From an uncultured Eubacteriales bacterium (lineage in GTDB: Bacteria; Bacillota; Clostridia; Lachnospirales; Lachnospiraceae), in NCBI GenBank assembly GCA_900314845.1, contig OMWV01000001.1, positions 1 through 34,284 on the forward strand: 34,284 bases of DNA. Reading direction: 5' to 3'. A program made the position numbers and the translations under genes. Positions 14,422 to 24,574 of the stretch are shown here, piece after piece. Under the pieces are notes generated by a model. That model was not told where the DNA came from and searched no databases. It was given only the letters and a program-made list of their open reading frames with translations. How positions within the stretch are numbered: position 1 is the stretch's first letter; each line of letters starts with the position of its first letter.

Positions 14422-17076
14422 TCAGGACAAGGAGCTCAGCCTCTCCTGGATCTGGGCAAGCATCTGCGTGTATTTGTCCAGCTTGTCCCTCTCAGCCTGA
14501 ACCTTGTCGGCAGGGGCCTTTGAAGTGAATTTCTCATTGGCAAGCATGCCGCTGGCACGCTTGATCTCAGCCTGCATCTTAGCCTCTTCCTTCTTCAGCC
14601 TCTCTATCTCCTTGGCAATATCGACAAGCTCAGCGAAAGGAATATCGATCTCCGCTCCGTCTATGACAACGGATACCGCGTCGTCACCTATGCCGGTCTT
14701 ATCCGCCTGGACTACGACCTCGCTGGCATAGCCCAGGGAGGCAAAGAATACGCTTCCCTTCTCGAATATGCCCCGGATCTTCTCGGAATCCGATACGACG
14801 AAGACCTTTGCCTTGCGGCTGGGGGGAACATTCATATCTCTTCTGGTATTCCTGATGCCCCTTACAGCTTCCTTTATCAGTTCCACCGCTTCCTCATCCT
14901 GGGCAAAATCCCACTCGGGCTTATAGACAGGCCAGCTGGATACCATGATAGACTCTTCCTTGTCCTGTACATGCTGGAAAATGTCTTCCGTGATAAAGGG
15001 CATGTAGGGGTGAAGGAGCTTTAAGCTCTGCAGGAGGACAGTCCTCAGTGTCCACAGGGCTGCCGGCTTTGTCTTGTCATCCTTGCTGTAGAGTCTGGGC
15101 TTTACCATCTCGATATACCAGTCACAGAATTCATCCCAGACAAAATCATAGATCTTGGATACAGCGATTCCAAGCTCGAACTTGTCCATATTGTCTGTGA
15201 CTTCCCTTGTCACCTTGTTGACCTTGGAGAGGATCCAGCGGTCTGCCTGAGTCAGCTCTTCTGCCGGCACAGCATCCGGGATAGGAGTTCCCTCTTCCTG
15301 GGCCTGCTCGAAATTCATGAGCAGGAAACGGGACGCATTCCATACCTTGTTGGCGAAATTCCTGCTGGCCTGAACCTTCTTCTCACTGTAGCGCATATCG
15401 TTTCCGGGCGCGTTTCCCGTGATAAGGGTCAGCCTCAGAGCGTCCGCCCCGTACTGGTCTATGACCTTGAGGGGATCTATGCCATTGCCCAGGGACTTGC
15501 TCATCTTGCGGCCCTGCTCATCTCTTACAAGGCCATGGATGAGGACTGTGTGGAAGGGCTCTTTGCCCATCTGCTCTATGCCGGAGAATACCATCCGGAT
15601 GACCCAGAAGAATATGATGTCATAGCCGGTTACCAGCACGTCCGTGGGATAGAAGTAATCAAGCTCGGGTGTCTTCTCCGGCCAGCCCAGGGTCGAGAAG
15701 GGCCAGAGGGCCGATGAAAACCAGGTATCCAGGGTGTCGGGATCCTGAGTAAAATGCCTGCCGCCGCACTTGGGGCAGACCTCGGGCATCTTGCCGTCGA
15801 CCACGATCTCGCCGCAGTCATCGCAGTAGTAGGCAGGGATCCTGTGGCCCCACCAGAGCTGCCTTGATATACACCAGTCTCTGATATTCTCAAGCCATGT
15901 AAGGTATGTCTTGTTGAATCTCTCGGGAACGAACTTAAGCCTGCCCTCCTTGAGAGCCTCGATCGCTGGTTTTGCCATCTCCTTCATGGCCACGAACCAC
16001 TGGGGCTTTATCATGGGCTCGACTGTTGTCTTGCACCTGTCGTGGGTTCCCACGCTGTGGACCATATCCTCTATCTTCACGAGATAGCCCTGATCCTGCA
16101 GATCCTTTACGATGGCTTCCCTGGCCGCGTAGCGGTCCATGCCGGCGTACTTTCCGCCCTGCTCGTTTATAGTCGCGTCATCGTTCATGATATTGATCTC
16201 GGGGAGGTCGTGTCTCTTGCCCACCTCGAAATCGTTGGGATCATGAGCCGGCGTGATCTTTACGGCGCCGGTACCGAATTCCTTGTCTACATAGGAATCC
16301 GCTATAATAGGGATCTCTCTTCCCACAAGAGGCAGGATGCAGGTCTTGCCCACAAGGTCTTTGTACCTCTCATCGTCCGGATGCACAGCGATAGCCGTAT
16401 CGCCCAGGAGGGTCTCCGGCCTTGTGGTCGCTATCTGGATATAGGAGCCCTCGCAGCCCGCGATGGGATACCTGATATGCCAGAAATGTCCCTTCTGGTC
16501 TACATGCTCTACCTCGGCGTCTGATATGGTCGTCTGGCAGGTGGGGCACCAGTTGATGATCCTGGATCCCTTATAGATATAGCCCTTCTTGTGGAGCCTT
16601 AAAAACACTTCCTGAACAGCCTTTGAGCAGCCCTCGTCCAGTGTGAAGCGCTCGCGGTCCCAGTCCGCGGATGAGCCAAGCTTCTTGAGCTGCTTTATGA
16701 TCCTGCCGCCATACTCTTCGCGCCATGCCCATGCTCTTTCCAGAAACTTGTCCCTGCCAAGATCTTCCTTGCTCAGGCCTTCCTTTTTCAGCTCGCCGAT
16801 GATCTTTACCTCTGTGGCGATGCTGGCGTGATCCGTGCCGGGCTGCCAGAGGGCCTCATAGCCCTGCATCCTCTTATAGCGGATGAGGATATCCTGGAGG
16901 GTGTTGTCCAGAGCGTGGCCCATATGGAGCTGTCCCGTGATATTGGGCGGCGGCATCACGATGGTGAAGGGCTTTTTGCTCCTGTCTACTTCCGCGTGAA
17001 AATACTTTTTATCAAGCCAGTTTTTGTAGATCCTGTCCTCGATCTGGGAAGGATCGTACGTCTTTTCCATCTTCAT
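14422..17076 (-). CDS. valS: Valyl-tRNA synthetase
   Basis: ValRS charges tRNA-Val and edits mischarged threonine. The 884-aa protein has the class I signature [13 protein letters not shown] (HMGH at 51-54), the editing domain ([21 protein letters not shown]), a zinc-binding CxxC pair in the insertion (YYCDDCGE and VCPKCGG), KMSKS in [14 protein letters not shown] near residue 525, and the C-terminal coiled coil ([19 protein letters not shown] and following). Length matches bacterial ValRS. AGGAG lies ten bases before the first ATG. The start overlaps the stop of the upstream DUF5716-like gene by four bases, so there is no T-box leader directly in front of it; control must come from the operon promoter or internally. 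Confidence 0.98.
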   Translation of the reverse strand: MKMEKTYDPSQIEDRIYKNWLDKKYFHAEVDRSKKPFTIVMPPPNITGQLHMGHALDNTLQDILIRYKRMQGYEALWQPGTDHASIATEVKIIGELKKEGLSKEDLGRDKFLERAWAWREEYGGRIIKQLKKLGSSADWDRERFTLDEGCSKAVQEVFLRLHKKGYIYKGSRIINWCPTCQTTISDAEVEHVDQKGHFWHIRYPIAGCEGSYIQIATTRPETLLGDTAIAVHPDDERYKDLVGKTCILPLVGREIPIIADSYVDKEFGTGAVKITPAHDPNDFEVGKRHDLPEINIMNDDATINEQGGKYAGMDRYAAREAIVKDLQDQGYLVKIEDMVHSVGTHDRCKTTVEPMIKPQWFVAMKEMAKPAIEALKEGRLKFVPERFNKTYLTWLENIRDWCISRQLWWGHRIPAYYCDDCGEIVVDGKMPEVCPKCGGRHFTQDPDTLDTWFSSALWPFSTLGWPEKTPELDYFYPTDVLVTGYDIIFFWVIRMVFSGIEQMGKEPFHTVLIHGLVRDEQGRKMSKSLGNGIDPLKVIDQYGADALRLTLITGNAPGNDMRYSEKKVQASRNFANKVWNASRFLLMNFEQAQEEGTPIPDAVPAEELTQADRWILSKVNKVTREVTDNMDKFELGIAVSKIYDFVWDEFCDWYIEMVKPRLYSKDDKTKPAALWTLRTVLLQSLKLLHPYMPFITEDIFQHVQDKEESIMVSSWPVYKPEWDFAQDEEAVELIKEAVRGIRNTRRDMNVPPSRKAKVFVVSDSEKIRGIFEKGSVFFASLGYASEVVVQADKTGIGDDAVSVVIDGAEIDIPFAELVDIAKEIERLKKEEAKMQAEIKRASGMLANEKFTSKAPADKVQAERDKLDKYTQMLAQIQERLSSLS

Positions 17077-19244
17077 AAATATTTCTCTCCTGTAGAAGGC
17101 GATGGGCCTTTGCCCTGCCTTTCGTTTATTGCTTCCTGTTTATGAGGATCACCGTCTTTTGAAGGTGAATACAAACCGTAACGTCTGCCCTGGGCTTTGA
17201 TATAGCCCTCTACGAACTCGCTGTAGACAGGGCTTCCGGGCACATTTTTCAATGCAAGGCCGGCCTTAAGGCCCAGATATCTTTCCGACTGGCTGTAGCT
17301 GCGCGCCGCATTCCGGCACATGACAGATGTCTCATCCAGCATCTGAGGGCTGACATCTCCAGTGACAGCCAGCTTCCTGATCTCCTCGTCCCTGCCGCCT
17401 ATGCGCAGGATACAGAGATATTCCGCCAGAAAACGCCTGCCCTTGTCCGTCTTCCAGGCCCTGTACATACAGTCCGCTGCCGAATCTGTGTCGTGAAGAT
17501 ACATAAGGCAGACGGCCATATTGTGCAGGACCAGAGCCCGCTCCTGCCTGCTGCCGTCTTCTGTCTTCTCCATGAGGCAGAGGGCGTGATGGTAAAGCCT
17601 GAGGGCTTCCAGACAGCTCCCGTACCTGCACAGGCTGTCAGCCTTGAGCTTCGTCCTCTCAAGAGGGCTATGCTCTTCCAGCTGCTCGAGGGCCGAATAG
17701 ACGGATGATATCTGCCTGCTGTCCAGATAAGCTGTCCCGGCCAGAAATGCCCTGATCTGTTCCTTTAAGGGGGCTCCGCTCCGGGTCATGTCCTTCAGCC
17801 TTGCCGACAGATCTGCCCTTCCTTTTTTCTCCAGCCAGCCAAGGGCTGCCGGGCTGAACATATCCTCAGGAACCATATAGATATTATCATAGATAAACCA
17901 GCAAAGCTCGTCCGTTGAAAAAACATGCTTTCCCGAAAGACTGATCTCCAGCCCCGGCTGCCCATATGGAGCCGCCGCCAGGACCCGGCCTTCCGGCTTT
18001 GCCCTGCCGGTATCCTGGACACTCATATCGATATCTTCTTCCCAGCATCTGCCGGAAGAAGGGAAGAAGTCTCCAAATCCCGTATCACTGGCGCGGATAT
18101 GAAGTCTGCCGTCTCCTGTGAAAGCAGCCTCTACATTAAGTCTTACTGTCTTATCCGGTCTGTCCGGAAGGGAATCCAGCTTCATGAAAAAGCTCCTGAT
18201 CCCTCCGCCTGCCGTGTCGGCCGCGCAGATGGTAAGTTCATCCGCCCCGTCCAGTATCACGGACGCGCTTCCCCCCGCCTGAGAGCGGAGCATCTGGGCC
18301 GGGATAAGGACAAGAGCTGCCTCCCTTTTTCCTTCCTGGACGGCCAGATAGATCTGGTGGATCGTAAGTTCCGTCCCCAGGGGGGCGAAATCAGGCTTCC
18401 TCTCCGGATATACACTGCAGATCCCGGCATAGCAGGCGCCGCGCGCAAAGAGGTTCTGCCCGACAAACACATGCCTCCTGCCTGCACAGAGGGCTGCCAG
18501 GGACTTTTTCATCCAGCTGACCCCCTGGCCCGCGTCGTCAAAGCCCGGGCCTGTCAGATAAAAGGACGATATGGTCCTCCCCTCTGATATCTTCCTGACC
18601 GCAGAGGCAAACTTCTCATCTCTGGCATCCAGGTCATCCAGGTCAAGGCTGGCCCCGTCCAGAAAAGAAGAAAGGTCTGAACTGCCCGCGCTGACTACAG
18701 CCGGGTGATGGCCGGTCGATATATCCAGATGCGTATAGCGCAGGCCCTTCCTGTCATACTGAAATATGCCTACGTCCCTGTTCCACAGTTCCATTCTCTG
18801 TGAAAATGCATAAAATTCACTGCACAGCAGACGGCCGATCACGCAGTGATCCGGGCAGATCACGGAGGCAGCTTCCTCCATGCTCTTTAAAAGCTCATCG
18901 TCCGCCTCCTCGTATGTCAGGGCAAGGTATCTGACCCCGGCATCTTCCCCGGGCAGGGCAGCTGCTATCAGCTTCCGGATAAACATGCTCAGCAGACCGG
19001 CTCTGGGTTCAGGAAGATCCTCATCTGTCATCAGGCGGACAGGTTCTGTCCCCTCTTCCCGGGCGCGGGTGAGGGCGTTGCTGCCAATGAGCCATTCACC
19101 GCCCGATCTGTACATGAGAGCAGGGATCAGTCCCTGCCCGTCTAACTCCAGCGAGCTCAGCTCGCTGTCTTCTCCCGCGGCATAGGCCAGCTGCACGGAC
19201 TCCTGTCCCAGGTCTACGCCTATCATATATTCGGAACTAGCCAT
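17073..19244 (-). CDS. Hsp70/actin-fold protein with helical C-terminus (DUF5716-like)
   Basis: The 723-aa protein begins like Hsp70: [16 protein letters not shown] (phosphate-1 loop, 11-16). It has a degenerate second loop DVGIF (157-161), a YLTGPG adenosine-motif remnant (229-234) and FARGACYAG (266-274), which mirrors the Hsp70 A-x-GAA segment. A stretch at 366-387 (VRLNVEAAF and GRLHIRASD) resembles the Hsp70 substrate-binding beta domain. The C-terminal 250 residues are TPR-like helices. I recall this pairing as DUF5716/DUF5717 in Lachnospiraceae; the label is from memory. AGGAG lies nine bases before ATG, 12 bp after the partner gene. It may be a chaperone-like ATPase, active or not. 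Function undescribed as far as I know. Confidence 0.82.
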   Translation of the reverse strand: MASSEYMIGVDLGQESVQLAYAAGEDSELSSLELDGQGLIPALMYRSGGEWLIGSNALTRAREEGTEPVRLMTDEDLPEPRAGLLSMFIRKLIAAALPGEDAGVRYLALTYEEADDELLKSMEEAASVICPDHCVIGRLLCSEFYAFSQRMELWNRDVGIFQYDRKGLRYTHLDISTGHHPAVVSAGSSDLSSFLDGASLDLDDLDARDEKFASAVRKISEGRTISSFYLTGPGFDDAGQGVSWMKKSLAALCAGRRHVFVGQNLFARGACYAGICSVYPERKPDFAPLGTELTIHQIYLAVQEGKREAALVLIPAQMLRSQAGGSASVILDGADELTICAADTAGGGIRSFFMKLDSLPDRPDKTVRLNVEAAFTGDGRLHIRASDTGFGDFFPSSGRCWEEDIDMSVQDTGRAKPEGRVLAAAPYGQPGLEISLSGKHVFSTDELCWFIYDNIYMVPEDMFSPAALGWLEKKGRADLSARLKDMTRSGAPLKEQIRAFLAGTAYLDSRQISSVYSALEQLEEHSPLERTKLKADSLCRYGSCLEALRLYHHALCLMEKTEDGSRQERALVLHNMAVCLMYLHDTDSAADCMYRAWKTDKGRRFLAEYLCILRIGGRDEEIRKLAVTGDVSPQMLDETSVMCRNAARSYSQSERYLGLKAGLALKNVPGSPVYSEFVEGYIKAQGRRYGLYSPSKDGDPHKQEAINERQGKGPSPSTGEKYL

Positions 19245-19256
19245 CTGTATCTGCTC

Positions 19257-22200
19257 CTAAACCAAATGGAATATCCTGTCTGTCATCTCATCAAAGCGGT
19301 CATAGGAGACCAGCTCTTCCTCAAGGGCCTGATCATCCGCCTCTGCCGTGTAGGAGACCATCCGCCTGAGGCTGCCGGCCCCCGCGGACTCCCGGAAGGG
19401 ATTCCTGTCCCCGTCCATGGCTCCCTCTTTTATGGGAGCGCCGTTCTCCTCATTTTCATCGAAAATGCGGTAAGAAAAGCTCTGCCCCGGCATGAGGCGG
19501 AAGCCTCTGACGTATATCCCGCCTACGATCTCGGCAAGAGGTTCTTTCCTCGCCTGATCCCAGCCGGCATCGCTTCCCTTATAAAGGGCATAAAGAGAGC
19601 GCCCCGGCCTGTCTGTGCAGACTACATAAGACATATCGACAAGCTGGGCCGGCACAAGACCGTTCCCCGCAAATGCGCGGAAGAAGGGGAAGATGATCCC
19701 CCGGTCTATAAAGAGCGCCGCCTCTTTGTATACGTCCACCGCCATATCCGAGGGCTCTGCCCCGCCCTCAGCGCAATATTTTATCATGGCCAGGCTGCAG
19801 ATATCTCTGGCAGCCTCCATCTGATCCAGCTCGATCTCCATGATGCGGAAGACATCAGGCTCAGCCTCCTGCCTGCCGGTCAGATACCGGTAGGAATAGG
19901 AAGCCAGAAAAGCTCTGACGATCCTCATATCGGAATGCCTGCTGTAATAGGAGGCAAAGACCGGACCTACCTGATCCAGGAGCTTTCCCGTGAAAAGAGA
20001 CTCGCACAGAAGCCTTTCCTCCAGCTCGAAGGAAGGGACCTCAAAATCTCCCGCCGCCTTCCAGATCTCGAAGAGCTGTCCGACCGGCCCGTTGAAATAA
20101 AGGTTCAGATATCCCAGGATCGTCTCATCGTATCTGCCGCCCTCGAAGGTATAGGCCGCCATATCCACCAGGAAATCATTTTTCTCAAAATCCCTGGCCC
20201 GGATCATCTTTGAGCACAGCCTCATGACCCTCTTCAGGCGCATATTCTCATAGCCGTACTCACTCACGGCCCGGAAGGCCCTCTCAAAGAGACCCCTCTG
20301 AACATAATATTCTATGATGCTGTCCCTCTCCTCGGGTCCCAGCATCTGAATATCTATCTGGAGAAGGTACTTCTCCAGGGTCTCCCCCTCATAGGTGTCA
20401 TAATAGTAATCGATCAGGTTCTTGAGTATGGTCCTCTGGTAAAATGTGCCTATATTGCCAAGATTCAGAGTCCGTTTATACACACTGATGGAATTCTCAT
20501 CCACCATCTGATACTTTAGGGCCCTCTCGCTCCGGTTGAAGAGAACCGCGGGATCGTCCGGGCACTGGTCGCAGCAGCCCTTAATATATCTTCCGGCATC
20601 CATCAGCCTCTCCAGGCTGTAATGGCCGGCCGCCAGATGTCTTCCCCCCGCCGCGTCCTCAAAAAGGATCCTGTAGTCGTCAAGGAACAGATTCACATAG
20701 ACAACATCCGACCCATCCGTGTCATAGCTGAGCACGTGGTCGAGTTCTTCGTAATCTACGATCACTCTCCTGACATCGGAGATTCCATCGTCTATCTTCA
20801 GCCGGCACGAGAAAAGGATCGGGGCCAGCTTCTGGTACACATGGCCTGTCAGCTCATCCCCGTTCAGGTAATAGCTGTAAATGGCCGCCAGATTCCTGTC
20901 TATCCTGCCCATATCCAGCTGTCCCAGGGCAAATGCCCGGATGATGCCGCTGTAATTGGCAAAAAGCTTATCATAGCGGTTTCTCTGTTCCAGAACGTAC
21001 CGGTAGAGATATGCCCTCTGGTCAGCGGGAAGCCGGTTGTCATACTGAAAATAGATCAATGCCGAATCAGGGATATCCGCCTCCTGATCCAGATCCAGGG
21101 AAGCCATATAATTCTCGTAAAGGCCCGGCTGGCGGACAGCCGATTCTATCCCCAGCTTATACCAGCTGTTATATTCCCTGTCTGTGCAGGCCCCCTGGGT
21201 CAGCTGCCTGATCACGGCATCCAGCATCTCTTTTGACTCATACCTGGTGCAGATCTTCATCATAGACCGCGCGTACTGGCTGTAAAAGCCCTTGACATCC
21301 AGGGACGCGAACTGATAGTAAAGCTCTCTTGAAAATGCCCTGCGGCGCACGCCCCAGATAAAGAGACTGCGCTCAAAGGCTCCCCCCTCCACGATAAGAG
21401 AAGGGTCATCCCTTGCCAGCAGAGCTGCCTCAAGATACAGAAAAACAGAGTTATGCCCCTGCTCGTAAAGCTGACGGATCCTTTTGTAGGCCGCCAGAGC
21501 CCGGGATCCTCTCGGCCTCTCAAGCCGGATCAAAAGGATGGCAGGCTCCCACCTGTCTCTGAACTGCCCCTGGGCATAGAGCCTTATCGTATCCGCCACA
21601 AATCTTGTATAATGGGAATCATGCCTGTGAAGAGCGTTCACATACAGATAGTATAGATACTCCATGGCAGACCGGTAGCGCAGTTCCCTCTCGTTGAGGC
21701 TGTCCAGGATCACGCCCGCATCGTCATGCCTGCCCGCCTCATCCAGATAAGAAGCCTCAACGATCCGGAAGATGCTGTCCTCATCATCGCTCTTGTTGAG
21801 ACAGCCGCTGATATACTCCATCCCGTCGGCCAGCCAGCGTTCTCTGGATATATTCCCCAGCCGGTAATCGCACTCCAGGCGGAGAAGGCCGATCTGAGAA
21901 AGGGCAGCGCTCCGGTGCCTTTCCCTTTCTTCTGAGCGGGCATATGTCCTGCTGCAGCTGACAGGAACGCGGATATTCTGCCCGAATGTCTCAAGCAGAA
22001 CCGCGCCCCTGCCCTCTCTTGCCGCGGGAGGATCCACATGGTATTCCAGCTTATAGTAACTTCCCAGGAACATGTCCCCTGTGACCTTGCGGCAGGCGGC
22101 AGATATCCCTCTGCCCTGAGTCTTTACCCTGACGCACAGGTGACCCCAGCCTTCCTTCTCTATGACAAGTTCTCCGCCCCTGGTCCGGTCAAGATCTGCC

Positions 22201-22805
22201 ATCTCTATCTGCTTCTCAGAGACACGGATGCTGACCGGCTCCTTGCGGCGGAGGGCACAGAGGAATTCGTCCATGGCCAGAGAGGGGTCTGACCCCTTTA
22301 TCAGGGTGTCGTAGGTCCTCCTTGCCTTCCCGTTCCCCAGAAATACCCTTCTAAAATCATCCGACTCAAAGACAGCCAGGGCTCCGTCCCAGTCTCTCCT
22401 GGCAAAATCCGCAAAGCTGTCCAGATCATCGATCCTTCCCCGGCCGGGAAGCTGAACGTAGGGAGCGCATATAGTTGCAGTGAACGGCAGCGCAAGCTCG
22501 CCGCCGTTCGAAACCAGGGTAAATGTACCCTCCTGTATGTCGCCGGATCTGCAGGAAGAGGCGTCAAACTCATATTCTACCTCTATGTCATCTCCGGTAA
22601 TAGAAGGCGTAAGACAGGTCATACGCCTGTTTGATGAGAAAACCATGGCCCGGATCTGAACATGATCCGCGCTCCGAACCCGGAAAGATCCCTTCTGCCG
22701 GCTTCCCTGTGTGATCTCCAGGCTGATCCGGGACTCAGAAAGCTCTATGTTCGGGTCAGCGTCATCGAAAATACCTCTGGCAAGGCGGCTGATCTTCTCT
22801 CTCAC
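19257..22805 (-). CDS. Giant beta-domain/helical-repeat protein (DUF5717-like), 1182 aa
   Basis: The protein has no signal peptide or membrane segment. Two beta-rich segments (about 20-115, SRISLEITQGSRQKGSFRV and following; about 195-290, VSIRVSEKQIEMADLDR and following) look like Ig-type or chaperone-cargo domains. From about residue 300 nearly everything is a helical repeat solenoid of TPR character, with many Tyr-Leu-Tyr pairs, followed by a beta-rich end. It starts with GTG at 22805 preceded by GAGGTGAG. It is 29 bp after purA and 12 bp before the Hsp70-fold gene, so the two are surely co-expressed. I recall the family as DUF5717. Likely a scaffold or substrate-recruiting partner of the Hsp70-fold protein; this is inference. 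Confidence 0.82.
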   Translation of the reverse strand: MREKISRLARGIFDDADPNIELSESRISLEITQGSRQKGSFRVRSADHVQIRAMVFSSNRRMTCLTPSITGDDIEVEYEFDASSCRSGDIQEGTFTLVSNGGELALPFTATICAPYVQLPGRGRIDDLDSFADFARRDWDGALAVFESDDFRRVFLGNGKARRTYDTLIKGSDPSLAMDEFLCALRRKEPVSIRVSEKQIEMADLDRTRGGELVIEKEGWGHLCVRVKTQGRGISAACRKVTGDMFLGSYYKLEYHVDPPAAREGRGAVLLETFGQNIRVPVSCSRTYARSEERERHRSAALSQIGLLRLECDYRLGNISRERWLADGMEYISGCLNKSDDEDSIFRIVEASYLDEAGRHDDAGVILDSLNERELRYRSAMEYLYYLYVNALHRHDSHYTRFVADTIRLYAQGQFRDRWEPAILLIRLERPRGSRALAAYKRIRQLYEQGHNSVFLYLEAALLARDDPSLIVEGGAFERSLFIWGVRRRAFSRELYYQFASLDVKGFYSQYARSMMKICTRYESKEMLDAVIRQLTQGACTDREYNSWYKLGIESAVRQPGLYENYMASLDLDQEADIPDSALIYFQYDNRLPADQRAYLYRYVLEQRNRYDKLFANYSGIIRAFALGQLDMGRIDRNLAAIYSYYLNGDELTGHVYQKLAPILFSCRLKIDDGISDVRRVIVDYEELDHVLSYDTDGSDVVYVNLFLDDYRILFEDAAGGRHLAAGHYSLERLMDAGRYIKGCCDQCPDDPAVLFNRSERALKYQMVDENSISVYKRTLNLGNIGTFYQRTILKNLIDYYYDTYEGETLEKYLLQIDIQMLGPEERDSIIEYYVQRGLFERAFRAVSEYGYENMRLKRVMRLCSKMIRARDFEKNDFLVDMAAYTFEGGRYDETILGYLNLYFNGPVGQLFEIWKAAGDFEVPSFELEERLLCESLFTGKLLDQVGPVFASYYSRHSDMRIVRAFLASYSYRYLTGRQEAEPDVFRIMEIELDQMEAARDICSLAMIKYCAEGGAEPSDMAVDVYKEAALFIDRGIIFPFFRAFAGNGLVPAQLVDMSYVVCTDRPGRSLYALYKGSDAGWDQARKEPLAEIVGGIYVRGFRLMPGQSFSYRIFDENEENGAPIKEGAMDGDRNPFRESAGAGSLRRMVSYTAEADDQALEEELVSYDRFDEMTDRIFHLV

Positions 22806-22834
22806 GTTTTCTCACCTCTTTGTTCTGAATCCAT

Positions 22835-24115
22835 TCATCTTCTCTTAATGATCTCGTGCCTGCCGGGGCCGTTTGAGACCATAGTGATGGGAACCTCTAT
22901 CTCCTTCTCGACGAACTCAATATACTTTCTGCAGTTCTCGGGAAGCTTGTCATAATCTGTTATGCCGCGGATATCGCACTTCCATCCGGGAAGCTTTGTG
23001 AGCACAGGCTTTGCCTTCTTGAGCAGGTGGGTAACAGGGAAATCCCTCGTCACCTTGCCGTCTATCTCATAGCCTGTGCAGACAGGGATCTCATCCAGAT
23101 ATCCCAGAACGTCAAGCACAGTGAGCACAGCCTCTGTCGCGCCCTGTACCCGGCAGCCATAGCGGGATGCCACGGTATCGAGCCAGCCGACACGCCTGGG
23201 CCTTCCTGTCGTAGCTCCATACTCTCCGCCGTCGCCGCCCCTGTTCCTGAGCTCGACCGCCTCGTCGCCGAATATCTCGGAGACAAACTCGCCCGCGCCG
23301 ACCGCGCTGGAGTAAGCCTTTACGACGGCGATCACGTCACTGATCTCATATCCGGGGATGCCGGCACCGATCGCCCCGTAGGAAGCGATGGTCGACGATG
23401 ATGTGACCATGGGGTAGATGCCGAAATCGGGATCCTTGAGAGAGCCCAGCTGACCCTCCAGCAGGACAGTCTTGCCGTCCTTCAGGGCCTGGTGGAGAAA
23501 CGCGGACGTATCGCAGACATAGGGCTCTACCATGCGGGCGTATTCCTTGAGCTCTTTAAATATCTCGTCAGCGTCCAGCTTCTCCTTGTGATAGAGATGC
23601 TCTATCATAACATTCTTAAGAGTCACGACCCTCTCGACCTTCTCGCGCAGCAGGTCATCGTCCTCAAAAAGCTCATTCACCTGGAAGCCTATCTTTGCAT
23701 ATTTATCGGAATAGAAGGGAGCGATCCCTGACCTGGTAGAACCGAATGACTTGCCTGCCAGCCTCTCCTCCTCATATGTGTCGAGAAGGACATGATAAGG
23801 CATGAGAACCTGAGCCCTGTCTGAGACAAGAAGCCTGGGCTTGGGCACTCCGCGTGAAACGATCTCGTCAAGTTCCTTTATCAGATAGGGAATATTGAGC
23901 GCGACGCCGTTGCCTATGATGCTGGTCGTATGACCGTAGAAAACTCCTGAAGGCAGGAGATGAAGGGCAAACTTCCCGTAATCATTCACGATGGTATGTC
24001 CGGCGTTGCTGCCTCCCTGAAATCTCACGATAATATCTGAATCCTCGGCAAGCATATCCGTGATCTTGCCCTTGCCCTCGTCTCCCCAGTTCGCGCCAAC
24101 GATTGCTCTGACCAT
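22835..24115 (-). CDS. purA: Adenylosuccinate synthetase
   Basis: PurA joins IMP and aspartate with GTP, the first committed step to AMP. From ATG 24115 the protein has 426 aa, opening MVRAIVGANWGDEGKGKITD with the GDEGKGK loop (11-17) and catalytic Asp12. It then shows RFQGGSNAGHTIV with the catalytic histidine, GSTRSGIAPFYSDK, LEGQLGSLKDPDFGIYPMVTSS and TTGRPRRVGWLD. In the last, the usual GVGEMTTGRPRRCGW is slightly varied. A longer reading needs a TTG inside the XRE gene end; the chosen ATG has AGGAGG ten bases upstream. It follows the XRE regulator by 21 bp and leads the DUF5717/DUF5716/valS run. Confidence 0.97.
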   Translation of the reverse strand: MVRAIVGANWGDEGKGKITDMLAEDSDIIVRFQGGSNAGHTIVNDYGKFALHLLPSGVFYGHTTSIIGNGVALNIPYLIKELDEIVSRGVPKPRLLVSDRAQVLMPYHVLLDTYEEERLAGKSFGSTRSGIAPFYSDKYAKIGFQVNELFEDDDLLREKVERVVTLKNVMIEHLYHKEKLDADEIFKELKEYARMVEPYVCDTSAFLHQALKDGKTVLLEGQLGSLKDPDFGIYPMVTSSSTIASYGAIGAGIPGYEISDVIAVVKAYSSAVGAGEFVSEIFGDEAVELRNRGGDGGEYGATTGRPRRVGWLDTVASRYGCRVQGATEAVLTVLDVLGYLDEIPVCTGYEIDGKVTRDFPVTHLLKKAKPVLTKLPGWKCDIRGITDYDKLPENCRKYIEFVEKEIEVPITMVSNGPGRHEIIKRR

Positions 24116-24136
24116 ATTACTGTTTCCTCCTGTCAA

Positions 24137-24394
24137 TCATCTGTTTCCGCCGTCTATATCAAGCAGGTCGCCCAGCTTCACATCCAGGCTGTCTGCAAGC
24201 GTCAGCAGAACGCTAAGTGTAGGGTTGCACTTGGCATTCTCCAGGTCGGAAATATAAGTTCTATGCAGTCCGCATCTATCCGCTAAAGACTGCTGAGAAA
24301 TACGTATACCCTTACGGTATCTCTTTATATTATTGCTCAGCACATGTTTCATTCTGTCCAGCTCATCTTCTGCTGTTACTCTACGCTCGTTCAT
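24137..24394 (-). CDS. Small XRE-family helix-turn-helix regulator, 85 aa
   Basis: The start is ATG 24394 with GGAGG nine bases upstream. The single domain is a Cro/CI-type helix-turn-helix: NNIKRYRKGIRISQQSLADRC, LHRTYISDLENAKCNPTLSVL, LTLADSLDVKLGDLL. The recognition helix is TYISDLENA. There is no ligand or catalytic domain. It is the first gene behind the promoter at 24511-24539 and is co-transcribed with purA, DUF5717, DUF5716 and valS. Autoregulation of the whole unit is plausible. I cannot tell its inducer. Confidence 0.92.
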   Translation of the reverse strand: MNERRVTAEDELDRMKHVLSNNIKRYRKGIRISQQSLADRCGLHRTYISDLENAKCNPTLSVLLTLADSLDVKLGDLLDIDGGNR

Positions 24395-24469
24395 CTTAGA
24401 AAACCTCCAAACATCCAACAGGTGCTAATAATCGCGGCAGCCCCTGTTCACCCGGCTGAGTGAATATCC

Positions 24470-24493
24470 TTCGCAATCTGTATTCATTCGCAA
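24470..24493. promoter_or_regulatory. Direct repeat in the XRE-purA leader, possible operator
   Basis: TTCGCAA occurs at 24470-24476 and again at 24487-24493, 17 bp apart, just downstream of the predicted transcription start. A small inverted pair GAATA/TATTC overlaps it. The position suits a site for the XRE protein encoded immediately downstream; no binding is shown. Confidence 0.35.
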
Positions 24494-24510
24494 GCCATAC
24501 CGCAGTTTTA

Positions 24511-24539
24511 ATGGTAACAGATTAACAGACTCTTTTCAA
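24511..24539 (-). promoter_or_regulatory. Promoter of the XRE-purA-DUF5717-DUF5716-valS operon
   Basis: On the minus strand, TTGAAA (24534-24539) and TACCAT (24511-24516) are 17 bp apart. The start of transcription would be near 24504, giving a leader of about 110 nt. The -10 box is imperfect, which would suit a regulated promoter. Confidence 0.6.
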
Positions 24540-24574
24540 TACTTCTTGCCAATCCTTAAGTGAAAATAAAACTC

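Noticed and set aside
17060-17110. T-box leader for valS
   Set aside because: valS overlaps the upstream gene by four bases, so there is no leader in front of it.
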